NCBI GenBank assembly: GCA_963732415.1
Contig: CAVSZK010000004.1
Coordinates: 1-64,000 of the forward strand
Reading direction: 5' to 3'
Length of the DNA stretch: 64,000 bases
DNA from: RPQJ01 sp963732415
GTDB taxonomy: Bacteria > Pseudomonadota > Gammaproteobacteria > Steroidobacterales > Steroidobacteraceae
Positions 33,063 to 42,310 of this stretch are shown one piece after another. The position numbers and the translations under genes were made by a program. Under the pieces are notes generated by a model. The model saw only the letters and a list, made by a program, of their open reading frames with translations, did not search any database and was not told the origin of the DNA. Position 1 is the first letter of the stretch; every line of letters begins with the position of its first letter.

Positions 33063-33716
33063 TCAGAAAACGAACTGCGACGCTTGCTGCGCGTGCAGCA
33101 GCGGCTCAATCACGGTCTCGAAAAGGCTCTCCCGCAGCCACTGGTCGCGGCCGACGCGCGTCACCAGGCGGGCCTCCATCACCGGCCCCTGGCCGACCAC
33201 GACGAACAAGCGGCCGCCCACGGCCAGCATCTGCTCGAAGCGCGGGTCGTGAACCGGCAGCGAGCCCGTCAGCGCGATGACGTCGTACTCGACGCCCGGT
33301 GTCAGAGTCATCGCGTCCATCACTTCTACGATTACGTTGCCGACCCCGGTGCGCGCAAGGTTGTCGCGCCCGGCCTCGGCCATGTCCGGGAAGATTTCGA
33401 GCGTGCGGACGTGTCGCGCAAGTCCGCCCAGGCAGGCCGCGAACCAGCCGCTGCCGGTGCCCACCTCGAGCACGCTGTCGCCGCGGCTGATCGCGAGCGA
33501 CTGCAGGATGCGGCCCTCGACCTTCGGCGACAGCATCGCCTGGCCGTGTCCCAGCGGCACGCGCATGTCGGCCAGCGCGATGTCCCTGTAGGCGGGCGGG
33601 GCGAACTCCTCGCGCGGCAGTCGGCCCATCACTTCGAGCACGCCGGCATCGAGCACGTCCCAGGCGCGGACCTGCTGTTCGATCATCTGGCGGCGGGCGG
33701 AAGCGACATCGAGCAT
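33063..33716 (-). CDS. Protein-L-isoaspartate O-methyltransferase-type methyltransferase
   Basis: 217 aa from ATG 33716. MLDVASARRQMIEQQVRAWDV and REEFAPPAYRDIALAD are the family N-terminus, VLEVGTGSGWFAACL binds S-adenosylmethionine, and GRLFVVVGQGPVMEARLV follows. It belongs to the PCMT family, but this subgroup, usually found just upstream of tolC in gammaproteobacteria, is not proven to repair isoaspartate. The extension of the ORF to 33974 has no support. Confidence 0.85.
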   Translation of the reverse strand: MLDVASARRQMIEQQVRAWDVLDAGVLEVMGRLPREEFAPPAYRDIALADMRVPLGHGQAMLSPKVEGRILQSLAISRGDSVLEVGTGSGWFAACLGGLARHVRTLEIFPDMAEAGRDNLARTGVGNVIVEVMDAMTLTPGVEYDVIALTGSLPVHDPRFEQMLAVGGRLFVVVGQGPVMEARLVTRVGRDQWLRESLFETVIEPLLHAQQASQFVF

Positions 33717-33930
33717 GTTGATACGTCCGGAATGGAGCAATCCGCGGCTGACGGCGCGGCGAGGCGCGAAGGTTAAGGACTCGTACCGCCGACCACAAGC
33801 CGTTCCTGGGTGGTGATTATGGTGAATCCGGCGGGTGCGCGCGACCCGTTCCGCTATGCTGCGGCGACACAACTGCATAACAACAATTCCCAGGGAAATT
33901 AGAGCGTGTCGAACGCCTGGTCCGGAGGAC

Positions 33931-36237
33931 ATGGTCAGTCCCGAAAATAACCTGCTGATCACCGCGCTGGCCATCCTGGCTCCGCTCGCCGTGCTGCTCG
34001 CCGTGCTCCTGTATCGGCGGCAGCGCGAAGCGGCTCAACTGCGCGACGTCGGCGATCGGCTGGCGGCGGTTGCCGAGACCGGCGACCTGGCCGAGCGGCT
34101 GTCGCCGCACGCGACCGGCGGCAGCGCGGAAGACCTCGCCGGGCATGCCGACCGCCTGCTCGCAAGACTGCAGAAAGAAAGCTCCTCACGTGCCGAACGC
34201 GAGTACGTATACCGACGCCTGACCGAGGCGATGCACGAGGGCGTTGCCGTCGATTGCAATGGCATCGCGCTGGCCAACGCCCGGTTCGCGGAACTCTGCG
34301 GCGCGGCATCGCCGGCGCAGCTCGTGGGCAGGCAACTGGTCGACCTCGTGCATCCCGATTTCGCGGACCTGCTGGGTGAGATCCTGCGCAGGCATCGCGC
34401 AAGCCAGCCTTCGCCGGAGCGCTTCGAGGCCGAACTGCGCTCGACCGACGGCCCCGGCCAGCGTCTCGAGTTCGCGTTCCAGCCGACGAACTATGAAGGC
34501 CAGCACGCGTTGCTGGTGTCGGCGGTGGAAATGAGCGGCCGATCCGACGCCGCAGCGGACAACCGCGGGGCCGGCAATGCCTGGGAGGCGCTCGACGCGC
34601 TGGGCGAGGGCGTCGTCACCACCGACGCCGAAGGCCGGATCGTCTACGTCAACCAGTCCGCCGAGCATTTGATCGGAAAACCGGCGGCCGAGGCGCTTGG
34701 GCGCAGCCTGCAGGACGTGATCAACCTGGTCGACGAGGCCGACCGCAAGACGCTCGGCGACCCGGTGCGACAGTGCCTGAGCACGGGCGCGAGGGTGCAC
34801 ATCGGCCGGCGCGGCATGGTGGTATCGACCGACGGCGGCGGCGAGCGCTCGATCGAGCTTACTGTCTCGCCGCTGCGCGACGCCGAAGGCGAGGTGTCGG
34901 GAACCGTGATCACGCTGCGTGACGTGAGCGACCTGCGCGGCCTGACGCGCCAGATGTCCTACCAGGCGAGCCACGACGCGCTCACCGGGCTGGTGAACCG
35001 CCGCGAGTTCGAACAGCGGCTGCAGGATTCGCTGGGAACCGCGCACGACGGAACGGCGCGCCACGTGCTCTGCTACCTCGACCTCGATCGCTTCAAGACA
35101 GTCAACGACGAGTGCGGCCACGTGGCCGGCGACAGCATGCTGCGCGAGGTCGCCGCGCTCATCAAGGAGGAGGTCCGCGACTCGGACACCGTCGGGCGAC
35201 TGGGCGGCGACGAGTTCGGCGTGCTGCTGGTCGGCTGCCCGCTCGAGAAGGCCCGCCAGATCGCCGACGACGTGGTGCGCGCGGTCGCCGATTTCCGCTT
35301 CGTGTGGAAGGACAAGATATTCAACGTGGGCGTCAGCGTCGGACTGGTCGAGGTATCGCGCGAGAGCGGATCTCTCGAGGACCTGATCGGGGCCGCCGAC
35401 TCGGCCTGCTACGTCGCCAAGAAGCAGGGTGGCCGAGTGCACGTCTACTCGGCGCGCGACGAGGCAGCCGCGCGCCAGCGGGGCGAGATTCACTGGCTGC
35501 AACTGCTGCAGTCGGCGCTGAAGGACGGGCGCTTCGAGCTTCATGCGCAGCCCATCGTTGCGGTGGACGCGCAGACCACGCTCGGGCCCGGGCTCGAGGT
35601 GCTGCTCAGGCTGCGCGACGAGGACGGCTCGATCATCATGCCGGGCGACTTCATGGTGGCCGCTGAACGCTATCGCCTGATGCCGCACGTGGACCGCTGG
35701 GTGGTACAGACGTCGCTCGCTGCGCTGGGCCGCGGCGCCGTGCGCCTGGCCACGGGCCGCAGCCTGTGCATCAACCTGTCCGGGCAGACGCTCGGCGACG
35801 CCGGTTTCCTCGAGTTCGTGGTGGACTGCCTCGACCGCACCGGTGTCGCGCCTGACCGGATCTGCTTCGAGGTCACCGAGAACTCGGTAATCACCAACAT
35901 CGAGCACGCGCGTCGTTTCATCGGTGTGCTGCACGGCATGGGCTGCCACTTCGCGCTGGACGATTTCGGGCGCGGCCTGAGTTCGTTCTCGAACCTGAAG
36001 AACCTGTCGCTGGACTACCTGAAGATCGACGGCAACTTCATCCGCAATCTCGCCTCCGACAACGTCAACCAGGCGATGGTCACCGCGATGATCAAGCTGG
36101 CGCGCTCGCTCAACTTCCAGGTGGTGGCCGAGCAGGTCGAGGACATGAGTGCGCTCGACTCCGTGCGCCGCATGGGCGTGGATTTCGTGCAGGGCTACCA
36201 GGTCGGCAGGCCGCAGCCGCTCGCGCTGGCCGGCTGA
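33931..36237 (+). CDS. PAS-PAS-GGDEF-EAL cyclic-di-GMP signalling protein
   Basis: 768 aa from ATG 33931 (CGGAGG upstream). One N-terminal membrane helix (about residues 6-28) is followed by two PAS domains (near 80-190 and 210-330). The GGDEF domain is intact (RLGGDEFGVLL) with an RxxD inhibitory site five residues upstream (RDSD). The EAL domain has EVLLRL in place of EALLR, and keeps NLSG, FEVTEN, DDFGRG, YLKIDG, VAEQVED and VQGYQVGRP, so catalytic residues look complete. Both synthesis and hydrolysis of c-di-GMP are possible. Confidence 0.93.
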   Translation: MVSPENNLLITALAILAPLAVLLAVLLYRRQREAAQLRDVGDRLAAVAETGDLAERLSPHATGGSAEDLAGHADRLLARLQKESSSRAEREYVYRRLTEAMHEGVAVDCNGIALANARFAELCGAASPAQLVGRQLVDLVHPDFADLLGEILRRHRASQPSPERFEAELRSTDGPGQRLEFAFQPTNYEGQHALLVSAVEMSGRSDAAADNRGAGNAWEALDALGEGVVTTDAEGRIVYVNQSAEHLIGKPAAEALGRSLQDVINLVDEADRKTLGDPVRQCLSTGARVHIGRRGMVVSTDGGGERSIELTVSPLRDAEGEVSGTVITLRDVSDLRGLTRQMSYQASHDALTGLVNRREFEQRLQDSLGTAHDGTARHVLCYLDLDRFKTVNDECGHVAGDSMLREVAALIKEEVRDSDTVGRLGGDEFGVLLVGCPLEKARQIADDVVRAVADFRFVWKDKIFNVGVSVGLVEVSRESGSLEDLIGAADSACYVAKKQGGRVHVYSARDEAAARQRGEIHWLQLLQSALKDGRFELHAQPIVAVDAQTTLGPGLEVLLRLRDEDGSIIMPGDFMVAAERYRLMPHVDRWVVQTSLAALGRGAVRLATGRSLCINLSGQTLGDAGFLEFVVDCLDRTGVAPDRICFEVTENSVITNIEHARRFIGVLHGMGCHFALDDFGRGLSSFSNLKNLSLDYLKIDGNFIRNLASDNVNQAMVTAMIKLARSLNFQVVAEQVEDMSALDSVRRMGVDFVQGYQVGRPQPLALAG

Positions 36238-36255
36238 GCCGGCTATCGTGGCGGC

Positions 36256-37089
36256 ATGATCACCCTCGCCAGCATCCATTCATACCCGGTGAAGTCGTGC
36301 CGGGGCATCCAGCACCAGTCGGCGCTGCTCACGAGCACCGGCCTCGCACACGATCGCGAGTGGATGTTCGTGTCGGGCAACGGGCGGTTCATCACCCAGC
36401 GCGACGAGCCGCGACTCGCACGGGTGGACGTGGCGCTGCTCGACGGCGCGCTCGGCCTCTCGGCCGAGGGCGCGGGCGGTGTCGAGGTGCCGTTCGATCT
36501 CGATGGGCCGCGCTCGAGTGTCGCCGTGTGGGGCGACCCGTGCGTGGGCGTGGACCAGGGCGACGCGGCGGCCGGCTGGATCAGCGAGCTGCTCGGGCGC
36601 GAGGCGCGGCTGCTGCGTTTCGACGCGGCTTCGTCCCGGCGCAGCGATCCTGCGTGGACCGGCGAACTCGAGGCGTTCAGCCTGTTCTCCGACGGTTTTC
36701 CGCTGCTGGTCGTGTCACGTGCTTCGCTGGATGACCTGAATTCACGGCTGCCTGTCGCCCTGCCGATGCAGCGCTTTCGTCCCAACCTGGTGCTCGACGG
36801 CCTGCCGCCGTACGGCGAAGACGAACTGCACGAGATCGAGTGCGGGGGCGTAAGGCTCAGGATGGTCAAGCCATGCGCCCGATGCGTGGTCACCACGACC
36901 GACCAGCGCTCCGGCGAGCGCATGGGCGAAGAACCGCTCAGGACTCTGAAGACTTACCGCTGGGATGCAACGCTGCGCGGCGTCACCTTCGGGCAGAACG
37001 CGATCGTCGTCGCTGGGGCTGGCCAGGAGATCAGCGCAGGAAGCGATGCATGGACCGTCACTTCACGCGCAGGTCCTCGATCAGCGTAG
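36256..37089 (+). CDS. MOSC domain protein (YcbX-like)
   Basis: 277 aa. An N-terminal MOSC beta-barrel domain (SIHSYPVKSCRGIQ, GLAHDREWMFV, FITQRDEPRLA) precedes the MOSC domain proper with the conserved Cys in KPCARCVVTTTDQ and LRTLKTYR. YcbX-type proteins handle molybdenum cofactor-bound sulfur and reduce N-hydroxylated compounds. It starts 18 bp after the c-di-GMP gene and its last 32 bp overlap the convergent GST gene. Confidence 0.85.
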   Translation: MITLASIHSYPVKSCRGIQHQSALLTSTGLAHDREWMFVSGNGRFITQRDEPRLARVDVALLDGALGLSAEGAGGVEVPFDLDGPRSSVAVWGDPCVGVDQGDAAAGWISELLGREARLLRFDAASSRRSDPAWTGELEAFSLFSDGFPLLVVSRASLDDLNSRLPVALPMQRFRPNLVLDGLPPYGEDELHEIECGGVRLRMVKPCARCVVTTTDQRSGERMGEEPLRTLKTYRWDATLRGVTFGQNAIVVAGAGQEISAGSDAWTVTSRAGPRSA

Positions 37090-37741
37090 CGCCGTGCATC
37101 GCCTCCACCTCGTGGTCCTCGTCGCGCCAGGACTCGGCCAGCGCCTCGTCGTCCCATTGCCGCATCGACGGCAGCGCCAGCAGCTCGCGTGCGTACCCGG
37201 CCGCGGCTTCCGATAGCGAGAGTCCGTAGGTGCGCACGCGGAACGCGACCGGCGCATAGAACGCGTCCACGGCGGTGAACGTGCTGCCGGCGAGAAACGG
37301 CCCGCCGAAACGGCTCAGTCCCTCGGACCACAGTTCGTCGATGCGGTCGAGATCCCGCTGCAGCGACGGCACGATCGTGTCCAGCCGGATGCGCAGTCCG
37401 CAGTTCATCGAGCAGCTCTGGCGCAGCGCCCCGAACCCCGAGTGCATCTCGGCGGCTGCGCAGCGCGCCCAGGTGCGCGCGGCGTCATCCGCGGGCCAGG
37501 CACCTGCGTGCCGTTCCGCCAGGTATTCAACGATGCCCATCGAGTCCCAGGCCACCGTCCCGCTGTCGACCAGGCACGGGACCTTGCCGCTGGGCGAGAA
37601 CGCGCGGAATTTCTTCCAGCTGTTACCCGGGTCGAACGGCACCACGTGCTCGGTGAACGGAATTGCGAGGGAGCGCATCAGCACCCACGGGCGCAACGAC
37701 CAGGACGAGTAGTTCTTGTTGCCAATGTAGAGTTCGTACAT
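37058..37741 (-). CDS. Glutathione S-transferase family protein
   Basis: 227 aa from ATG 37741; the 19-residue extension to 37798 is unlikely. The thioredoxin-like N-terminal domain starts MYELYIGNKNYSSWSLRPW with the catalytic Ser region, and FSPSGKVPCLVDSG holds the cis-Pro motif; the C-terminal helical domain contains FLAGSTFTAVDAFYAPV. A glutathione-dependent detoxification role is likely, substrate unknown. Overlaps the MOSC gene end by 32 bp in antisense. Confidence 0.85.
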   Translation of the reverse strand: MYELYIGNKNYSSWSLRPWVLMRSLAIPFTEHVVPFDPGNSWKKFRAFSPSGKVPCLVDSGTVAWDSMGIVEYLAERHAGAWPADDAARTWARCAAAEMHSGFGALRQSCSMNCGLRIRLDTIVPSLQRDLDRIDELWSEGLSRFGGPFLAGSTFTAVDAFYAPVAFRVRTYGLSLSEAAAGYARELLALPSMRQWDDEALAESWRDEDHEVEAMHGATLIEDLRVK

Positions 37742-37794
37742 ACCTGCTCCAGGAATAAAGCCGGCCCCCTTGTCCGGGAAGCCCGGCCGTGCGC

Positions 37795-38001
37795 TCAATA
37801 GTGCGGCGGTATCTCGACCGCGCCGGGATCCGAGGTCCGGCTCTCCAGGTCGTCGACCTGCCGGCGCAGGTTGCGATTGAGCTCGAGTGCCGCGTCGATT
37901 TCCCGCTGCTGCCGGTAGACGACGTCGCTCAGCTCCTGCAGCGCGCGCTCCAGGTGAGCGATCTTGAACTCGATCGCCTCGACGTGTTTCGCGTCGGTCA
38001 T
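37795..38001 (-). CDS. slyX: SlyX family coiled-coil protein
   Basis: 68 aa from ATG 38001. The protein is a single amphipathic coiled coil (IEFKIAHLERALQELSDVVYRQQREID) with the typical C-terminal EIPPHY, diagnostic of SlyX. The function of SlyX is unknown. It is 20 bp downstream of the cardiolipin synthase and co-directional with it. Confidence 0.88.
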   Translation of the reverse strand: MTDAKHVEAIEFKIAHLERALQELSDVVYRQQREIDAALELNRNLRRQVDDLESRTSDPGAVEIPPHY

Positions 38002-38021
38002 GTCGGTTTCTCCTGCTGCGC

Positions 38022-39479
38022 TCACAGCATTGGCGCGGCCATGAATGCGAGGCCTTCCTTCAGTCGCTCGCCGATCGCGCGGTTCCGCAACTGCTCGACC
38101 GCCACGGGCACCGACTGCGCCTCGTAGCTGCGCTGCAGTTCCAGCAGCTGCAGCGTGAAGCCCTGGTCGTAGATCGCCAGCATCAGCTCGAAGTTCAGCG
38201 ACAGGCTGCGAATGTCGAGGTTGGCCGTGCCGAACAGCGACAGCTCGCCGTCCACGGTGATGCTCTTGGTGTGAAGCAGGCCCCCGGTGTAGCGTCGGAT
38301 GCGCACGCCCGCGTTCGTCAGTTCCTCGAAAAACCAGCGGCTTGCGTATTCCACCAGCCACGAGTCGTTGCGGTCCGGTACGATCAGCGTGACCTCGCAA
38401 CCGCGCAGCGCGGCGTTCTCGAGCGACAGCGCGAGCGCGGCGTCGGCGACGAAGTACGGGGTGGTGAGCACGATGCTGTGACGGGCGCTGCCGATGGCCT
38501 GGGTGATGAGTCGCAGGTTCGCCGTCTCGTCGGTGCCCGGTCCGGACATCACCACCTGGGCGACCTGCTGGCCGCCCGCCGCTGCCCAGGCCTTGCGGTA
38601 ATCCTCGACCAGCACCGACGGCACCTCACCGGTCTGCATGCCCCAGTCGAACAGGAACACGGCACGCAGCGCGCCGACGATCGGACCCTCGGCCCGTGCC
38701 ATCGCATCGACCCACTCGCCGACGCCGGCTCCCTGCTTGAAGTAGCGCGGGTCCACGAGGTTCATGCTGCCGGTGTAGGCGATGCGTCCATCGACGACCA
38801 CGACCTTGCGGTGCAGTCGCAGGTCGATGCGCCGGAACGGGATGCGCCACAAGCTGACTCCGAGCGCCACCTGCAGGTCGATGCCATGCGAGCGCATGCG
38901 GGCCGGTCCCGCCGACTTCAGGAATTCCTTGCTGCCGAGTGCGTCGAGCAGCAAGCGCACCTTCACGCCGCGTGCGACGGCGCCGGCGAGCGCCTGCTCG
39001 ACCTCGTCGGCCGTACCGCCGGCATTCCAGATGTAGAACTCCATCTCGATGCAGGCGACCGCACGGTCCACGTCTGCGATGATTTCGCGCAGGATCGTCT
39101 GCGCACCCTCGAGCAGGCGGAACGACGAGCGGGCCATCAACGGCATGCCGGTCGAGTTGAACGCGAGTCGCGCGAGGCCGTCCCAGGGCGAGGGCAGTGA
39201 CTCGGGATCCGAGCGCTCGTCGCGGGTCAGCGTATTCACCGCCGCAGGCAGGCCGGTATAGAAGGCTCGCGCGAAGTCGGCGCGGCGCTTGCCGATGGGC
39301 CGCTCGCCGATCAGCAGGTAGAGAATGGCGCCCACGCCGGGCAGCACCGCGGTCAACAGCAGCCATGCAAACGAACTGCCCGGCGCATGCCGGCTCAACA
39401 TCACGCGCACGCCGACCGCAGCCACGATCGAGACGTGCGCAGCGATCAGCAGTATTGCTTCGACGTGCTGGGTTGCCAT
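38022..39479 (-). CDS. cls: Cardiolipin synthase (two HKD motifs)
   Basis: 485 aa from ATG 39479; the ORF extension to 39722 has no support. Two N-terminal membrane helices (about 8-27 and 35-58) precede the phospholipase D fold. HKD motif 1 is HRKVVVVDGRIAYTGSMN and motif 2 is HTKSITVDGELSLFGTANLD. It condenses two phosphatidylglycerols, or PG with another phospholipid, to cardiolipin at the inner membrane. Followed closely by slyX. Confidence 0.92.
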   Translation of the reverse strand: MATQHVEAILLIAAHVSIVAAVGVRVMLSRHAPGSSFAWLLLTAVLPGVGAILYLLIGERPIGKRRADFARAFYTGLPAAVNTLTRDERSDPESLPSPWDGLARLAFNSTGMPLMARSSFRLLEGAQTILREIIADVDRAVACIEMEFYIWNAGGTADEVEQALAGAVARGVKVRLLLDALGSKEFLKSAGPARMRSHGIDLQVALGVSLWRIPFRRIDLRLHRKVVVVDGRIAYTGSMNLVDPRYFKQGAGVGEWVDAMARAEGPIVGALRAVFLFDWGMQTGEVPSVLVEDYRKAWAAAGGQQVAQVVMSGPGTDETANLRLITQAIGSARHSIVLTTPYFVADAALALSLENAALRGCEVTLIVPDRNDSWLVEYASRWFFEELTNAGVRIRRYTGGLLHTKSITVDGELSLFGTANLDIRSLSLNFELMLAIYDQGFTLQLLELQRSYEAQSVPVAVEQLRNRAIGERLKEGLAFMAAPML

Positions 39480-39603
39480 GGTTACGAATCCTGCCTCAGC
39501 CGCCCGTGCCCAGCGCCGCGAAGGCCGTCGGTATCGCTGCAAGGAGTGAAGTGATGTCGCCCATGCGTGGTCCCTGTGTCGCTCGTCGTCGTGGCGCCGG
39601 CCG

Positions 39604-40026
39604 TCAAAGCTTGTACGTGGACAGCAGCAGGCTCGTCTCGGTGCTGGCGATTCCGTCCACCTGGCGGATCCGACCGAGCACGCGATCGAAAGCCTCGAGG
39701 CTGTCGGCGCGAAGTTCCGCAACGATATCCCACCGACCGTTGGTCGTATGCAGCGCCTCGACCGCGGGATCGCCGCGCAGCGTGCGCAGCACCGACTCCG
39801 CGCGGTTTCCCTCGACCGCGATGGTCATCAGGGCCGCAATGCGGTGTTCGTCCACCTGTGGCTTGAGTCGCACCGTGTAGCCCGTGATCGTTCCGTCCCG
39901 CTCGAGCTTCGCGATCCGGTTCTGCACCGTGCCGCGTGCGACGTGCAGCGCCTTCGCGATCGACGCCACTGTCGCGCGCGCGTCGGCGCGGAGCAGGGCG
40001 ATCAACTGGCGGTCCAGGTCATCCAT
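39604..40026 (-). CDS. Lrp/AsnC family transcriptional regulator
   Basis: 140 aa. The N-terminal helix-turn-helix (MDDLDRQLIALLRADARATVASIAKALHVARGTVQNRIAKLE) and C-terminal RAM ligand-binding domain (ALMTIAVEGNRAESVLRTL to GIASTETSLLLS) are complete. It is divergent from the ornithine cyclodeaminase-arginase operon across 165 bp, so an amino-acid-responsive regulator of that pathway, probably sensing arginine or ornithine, is inferred. Confidence 0.9.
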   Translation of the reverse strand: MDDLDRQLIALLRADARATVASIAKALHVARGTVQNRIAKLERDGTITGYTVRLKPQVDEHRIAALMTIAVEGNRAESVLRTLRGDPAVEALHTTNGRWDIVAELRADSLEAFDRVLGRIRQVDGIASTETSLLLSTYKL

Positions 40027-40191
40027 GTGGGTTGCCAGGGAGCTATCATAACGTCAATAAGAACATACAAAATGCACAAAATACAGTCCATTATGGATAC
40101 TTTACTGGCTTCCTGCTGGCTCCGGGAGCCGCGAGAATAGAGCCTCTGGCACTGCCCACGGTGGCACGCATGGCAGGCAGGGGAGGTTCAA
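40027..40191. promoter_or_regulatory. Divergent control region, Lrp-type gene and arginine catabolism operon
   Basis: An AT-rich island around 40045-40105 stands out from the GC-rich surroundings and contains several TAT/ATA steps (CATAACG, AACATACAAAATG, ACAAAATACAG, CATTATGGATAC). Such sequences suit both divergent promoters and binding of an Lrp/AsnC octamer. No exact operator can be assigned. A GGGGAGG lies directly before the ATG at 40192. Confidence 0.45.
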
Positions 40192-41259
40192 ATGATCGAC
40201 TACATTGGAGTCAGCGACCTGGAGCGCCTGGTGCGCTCGGTCGGCACCGGACCCTTCATAGAGCGGCTCGCGACCGAGATCGAGTCGGACTACCGGCGCT
40301 GGGACGAATTCGAGAAGACACCGCGCTCCGCGAGCCACTCGCCGGTGGGCGTGATCGAGCTGATGCCGATCACCGATGGCCGGCTCTACACGTTCAAGTA
40401 CGTGAACGGGCACCCGAAGAACACGTCGGAGGGCCTGCTCACGGTCACCGCGTTCGGCGTGCTCGCCGACGTTCACACCGGCTACCCGCTGCTGCTCTCG
40501 GAGCTTACGGTGACGACTGCGCTGCGCACCGCGGCGATGTCGGCGCTGGCCGCGCGCTGGATGGCGCGCAGCGACAGCCGCGTGATGGCGCTGATCGGCA
40601 ACGGCGCGCAGGCCGAATTCCAGGCGATCGGATTCCACAGGATGCTCGGCATCCGCACTTTGCGGGTCTACGACGTCGATCCGCTGGCGACCGCCAAGCT
40701 CGAGCGCAACCTGCGCTCGATAGCCGAGGTGGCCGGCCTCGAGGTCATTCGCTGCGGCTCCGTGGCCGAAGCCTGCCAGGGCGCCGACATCGTCACGACC
40801 GTGACGGCCGACAAGAAGAACGCGGTGATCCTCACGCCGGACATGATCGAGCCGGGCATGCACCTGAACGCCGTGGGCGGCGACTGCCCGGGCAAGACGG
40901 AACTGCATCGCGACATCCTGCTCGCACCCAATGCGCGCGTGGTGGTCGAGTTCGAGCCGCAGTCGCGCATCGAGGGCGAACTGCAGCAGTTGCCGGCAGA
41001 GTTCCGTGTGACCGAGTTTGCCGACGTCGTGCGGGACGCAGCGCCGGCGCGTGTCGGGCAGGACGAAGTCACTGTCTTCGACTCCGTCGGCTTCGCGCTC
41101 GAGGACTACTCGGCGCTGCGGTTCCTGCACTCGCTGCTGGCTGCGGAGCGCACGGGACGGCGGCAGATCGACCTGCTGCCGGAACTCGACGACCCGAAGG
41201 ACCTTTTCGGCGGCACGATCGGTGCCACCGCTGCCGTACGCATACGCCGCGCGGGCTGA
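40192..41259 (+). CDS. Ornithine cyclodeaminase
   Basis: 355 aa. The substrate and NAD sites are visible: FKYVNGHPKNTSEGLLTVTAFGVL, ALIGNGAQAEFQAIGF (dinucleotide fold), DIVTTVTADKKNAV and AVGGDCPGKTEL, matching bacterial OCD rather than mu-crystallin. It converts L-ornithine to L-proline and ammonia with recycled NAD. It is 9 bp upstream of arginase, so the operon turns arginine into ornithine and then proline, releasing nitrogen. Confidence 0.92.
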   Translation: MIDYIGVSDLERLVRSVGTGPFIERLATEIESDYRRWDEFEKTPRSASHSPVGVIELMPITDGRLYTFKYVNGHPKNTSEGLLTVTAFGVLADVHTGYPLLLSELTVTTALRTAAMSALAARWMARSDSRVMALIGNGAQAEFQAIGFHRMLGIRTLRVYDVDPLATAKLERNLRSIAEVAGLEVIRCGSVAEACQGADIVTTVTADKKNAVILTPDMIEPGMHLNAVGGDCPGKTELHRDILLAPNARVVVEFEPQSRIEGELQQLPAEFRVTEFADVVRDAAPARVGQDEVTVFDSVGFALEDYSALRFLHSLLAAERTGRRQIDLLPELDDPKDLFGGTIGATAAVRIRRAG

Positions 41260-41268
41260 GGAGCACAT

Positions 41269-42180
41269 ATGGCCATCGTGTCGATGATCGGTGCACCGAC
41301 GGACATCGGCGCGAGCACGCGCGGCACGTCGATGGGGCCCGAGGCGTTGCGCGTCGCGGGGCTGCGCGACACGCTGAAGGCGCAAGGCCTCGAAGTGCGC
41401 GACTGCGGCAACCTGCGCGGCCCGCACAATCCCTGCCTGCCGCCGGTGGACGGTTACCGCCACCTAGCGGAGGTGACCGAGTGGAACCGGCTGGTACATG
41501 ACGCGGTGCACGCCGAACTCGAGGCTGGACACCTGCCGATCCTGCTCGGCGGCGACCACAGCCTGGCGATCGGTTCCATTTCGGCCGTGGCCCGCCATTG
41601 CCGGGCGAGCGGCAAGCGGCTGCGCGTGCTGTGGCTCGACGCACACGCCGACTTCAACACCCACCTGCTGACGCCGAGCGGCAACGTGCACGGCATGCCG
41701 GTCGCATGCCTCTGCGGCTACGGTCCTCCCGAACTCACTGGAATGGCCGGCACCCTGCCTGCGCTGGACCCCGGCGCGATCCGGCAGATTGGCATCCGCA
41801 GTGTGGACCAGGGCGAGAAGCGCTTCGTGCACGAGGTCGGGCTCGAGGTGTTCGACATGCGCTACATAGACGAGATGGGCATGCGCCACACGCTGGAGCA
41901 GTCGCTGCTGGGCCTCGATGGCGATACGCACCTGCACGTCAGCTTCGATGTGGATTTCCTCGACCCGGACGTTGCGCCCGGGGTGCTCACCACCGTGCCG
42001 GGCGGTCCCTCGTACCGCGAAGCGCAGCTCTGCATGGAAATGATCGCCGACACCGGCTTGTTGGCCTCGCTCGACATCATGGAACTGAACCCGGCCCTGG
42101 ACGTGCGTAACCGCACCGCGCTGGTGGCCGTGGACCTGGTCGCTTCGCTGTTCGGAAAGAGCACGTTGATGCGCCGCTGA
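41269..42180 (+). CDS. rocF: Arginase
   Basis: 303 aa. All ureohydrolase manganese motifs are present: GGDHSLAIGS, DAHADFNTH, and SFDVDFLDPDVAPG, with an N-terminal GAPTDIGASTRGTSMGPEALR. This matches arginase (about 300 aa) rather than agmatinase. It hydrolyses L-arginine to ornithine and urea. Second gene of the two-gene operon; no urease genes are in the window. Confidence 0.93.
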   Translation: MAIVSMIGAPTDIGASTRGTSMGPEALRVAGLRDTLKAQGLEVRDCGNLRGPHNPCLPPVDGYRHLAEVTEWNRLVHDAVHAELEAGHLPILLGGDHSLAIGSISAVARHCRASGKRLRVLWLDAHADFNTHLLTPSGNVHGMPVACLCGYGPPELTGMAGTLPALDPGAIRQIGIRSVDQGEKRFVHEVGLEVFDMRYIDEMGMRHTLEQSLLGLDGDTHLHVSFDVDFLDPDVAPGVLTTVPGGPSYREAQLCMEMIADTGLLASLDIMELNPALDVRNRTALVAVDLVASLFGKSTLMRR

Positions 42181-42310
42181 GGCCTGGTTCACGGGGCATG
42201 GTTCCCGGATTCACTTAAGGAAGGTTCTGCGGCATCATGTCGCACCCGTAAAAACCCCTGCCGCCTGCGGCCAGCGCCCCGCTGGAGCGCAACTTGCCCT
42301 GGAGTACGCA

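Noticed and set aside
34186..36279. 697-codon frame on the - strand
   Set aside because: Antisense shadow of the PAS-GGDEF-EAL gene, whose domains and motifs are unambiguous.
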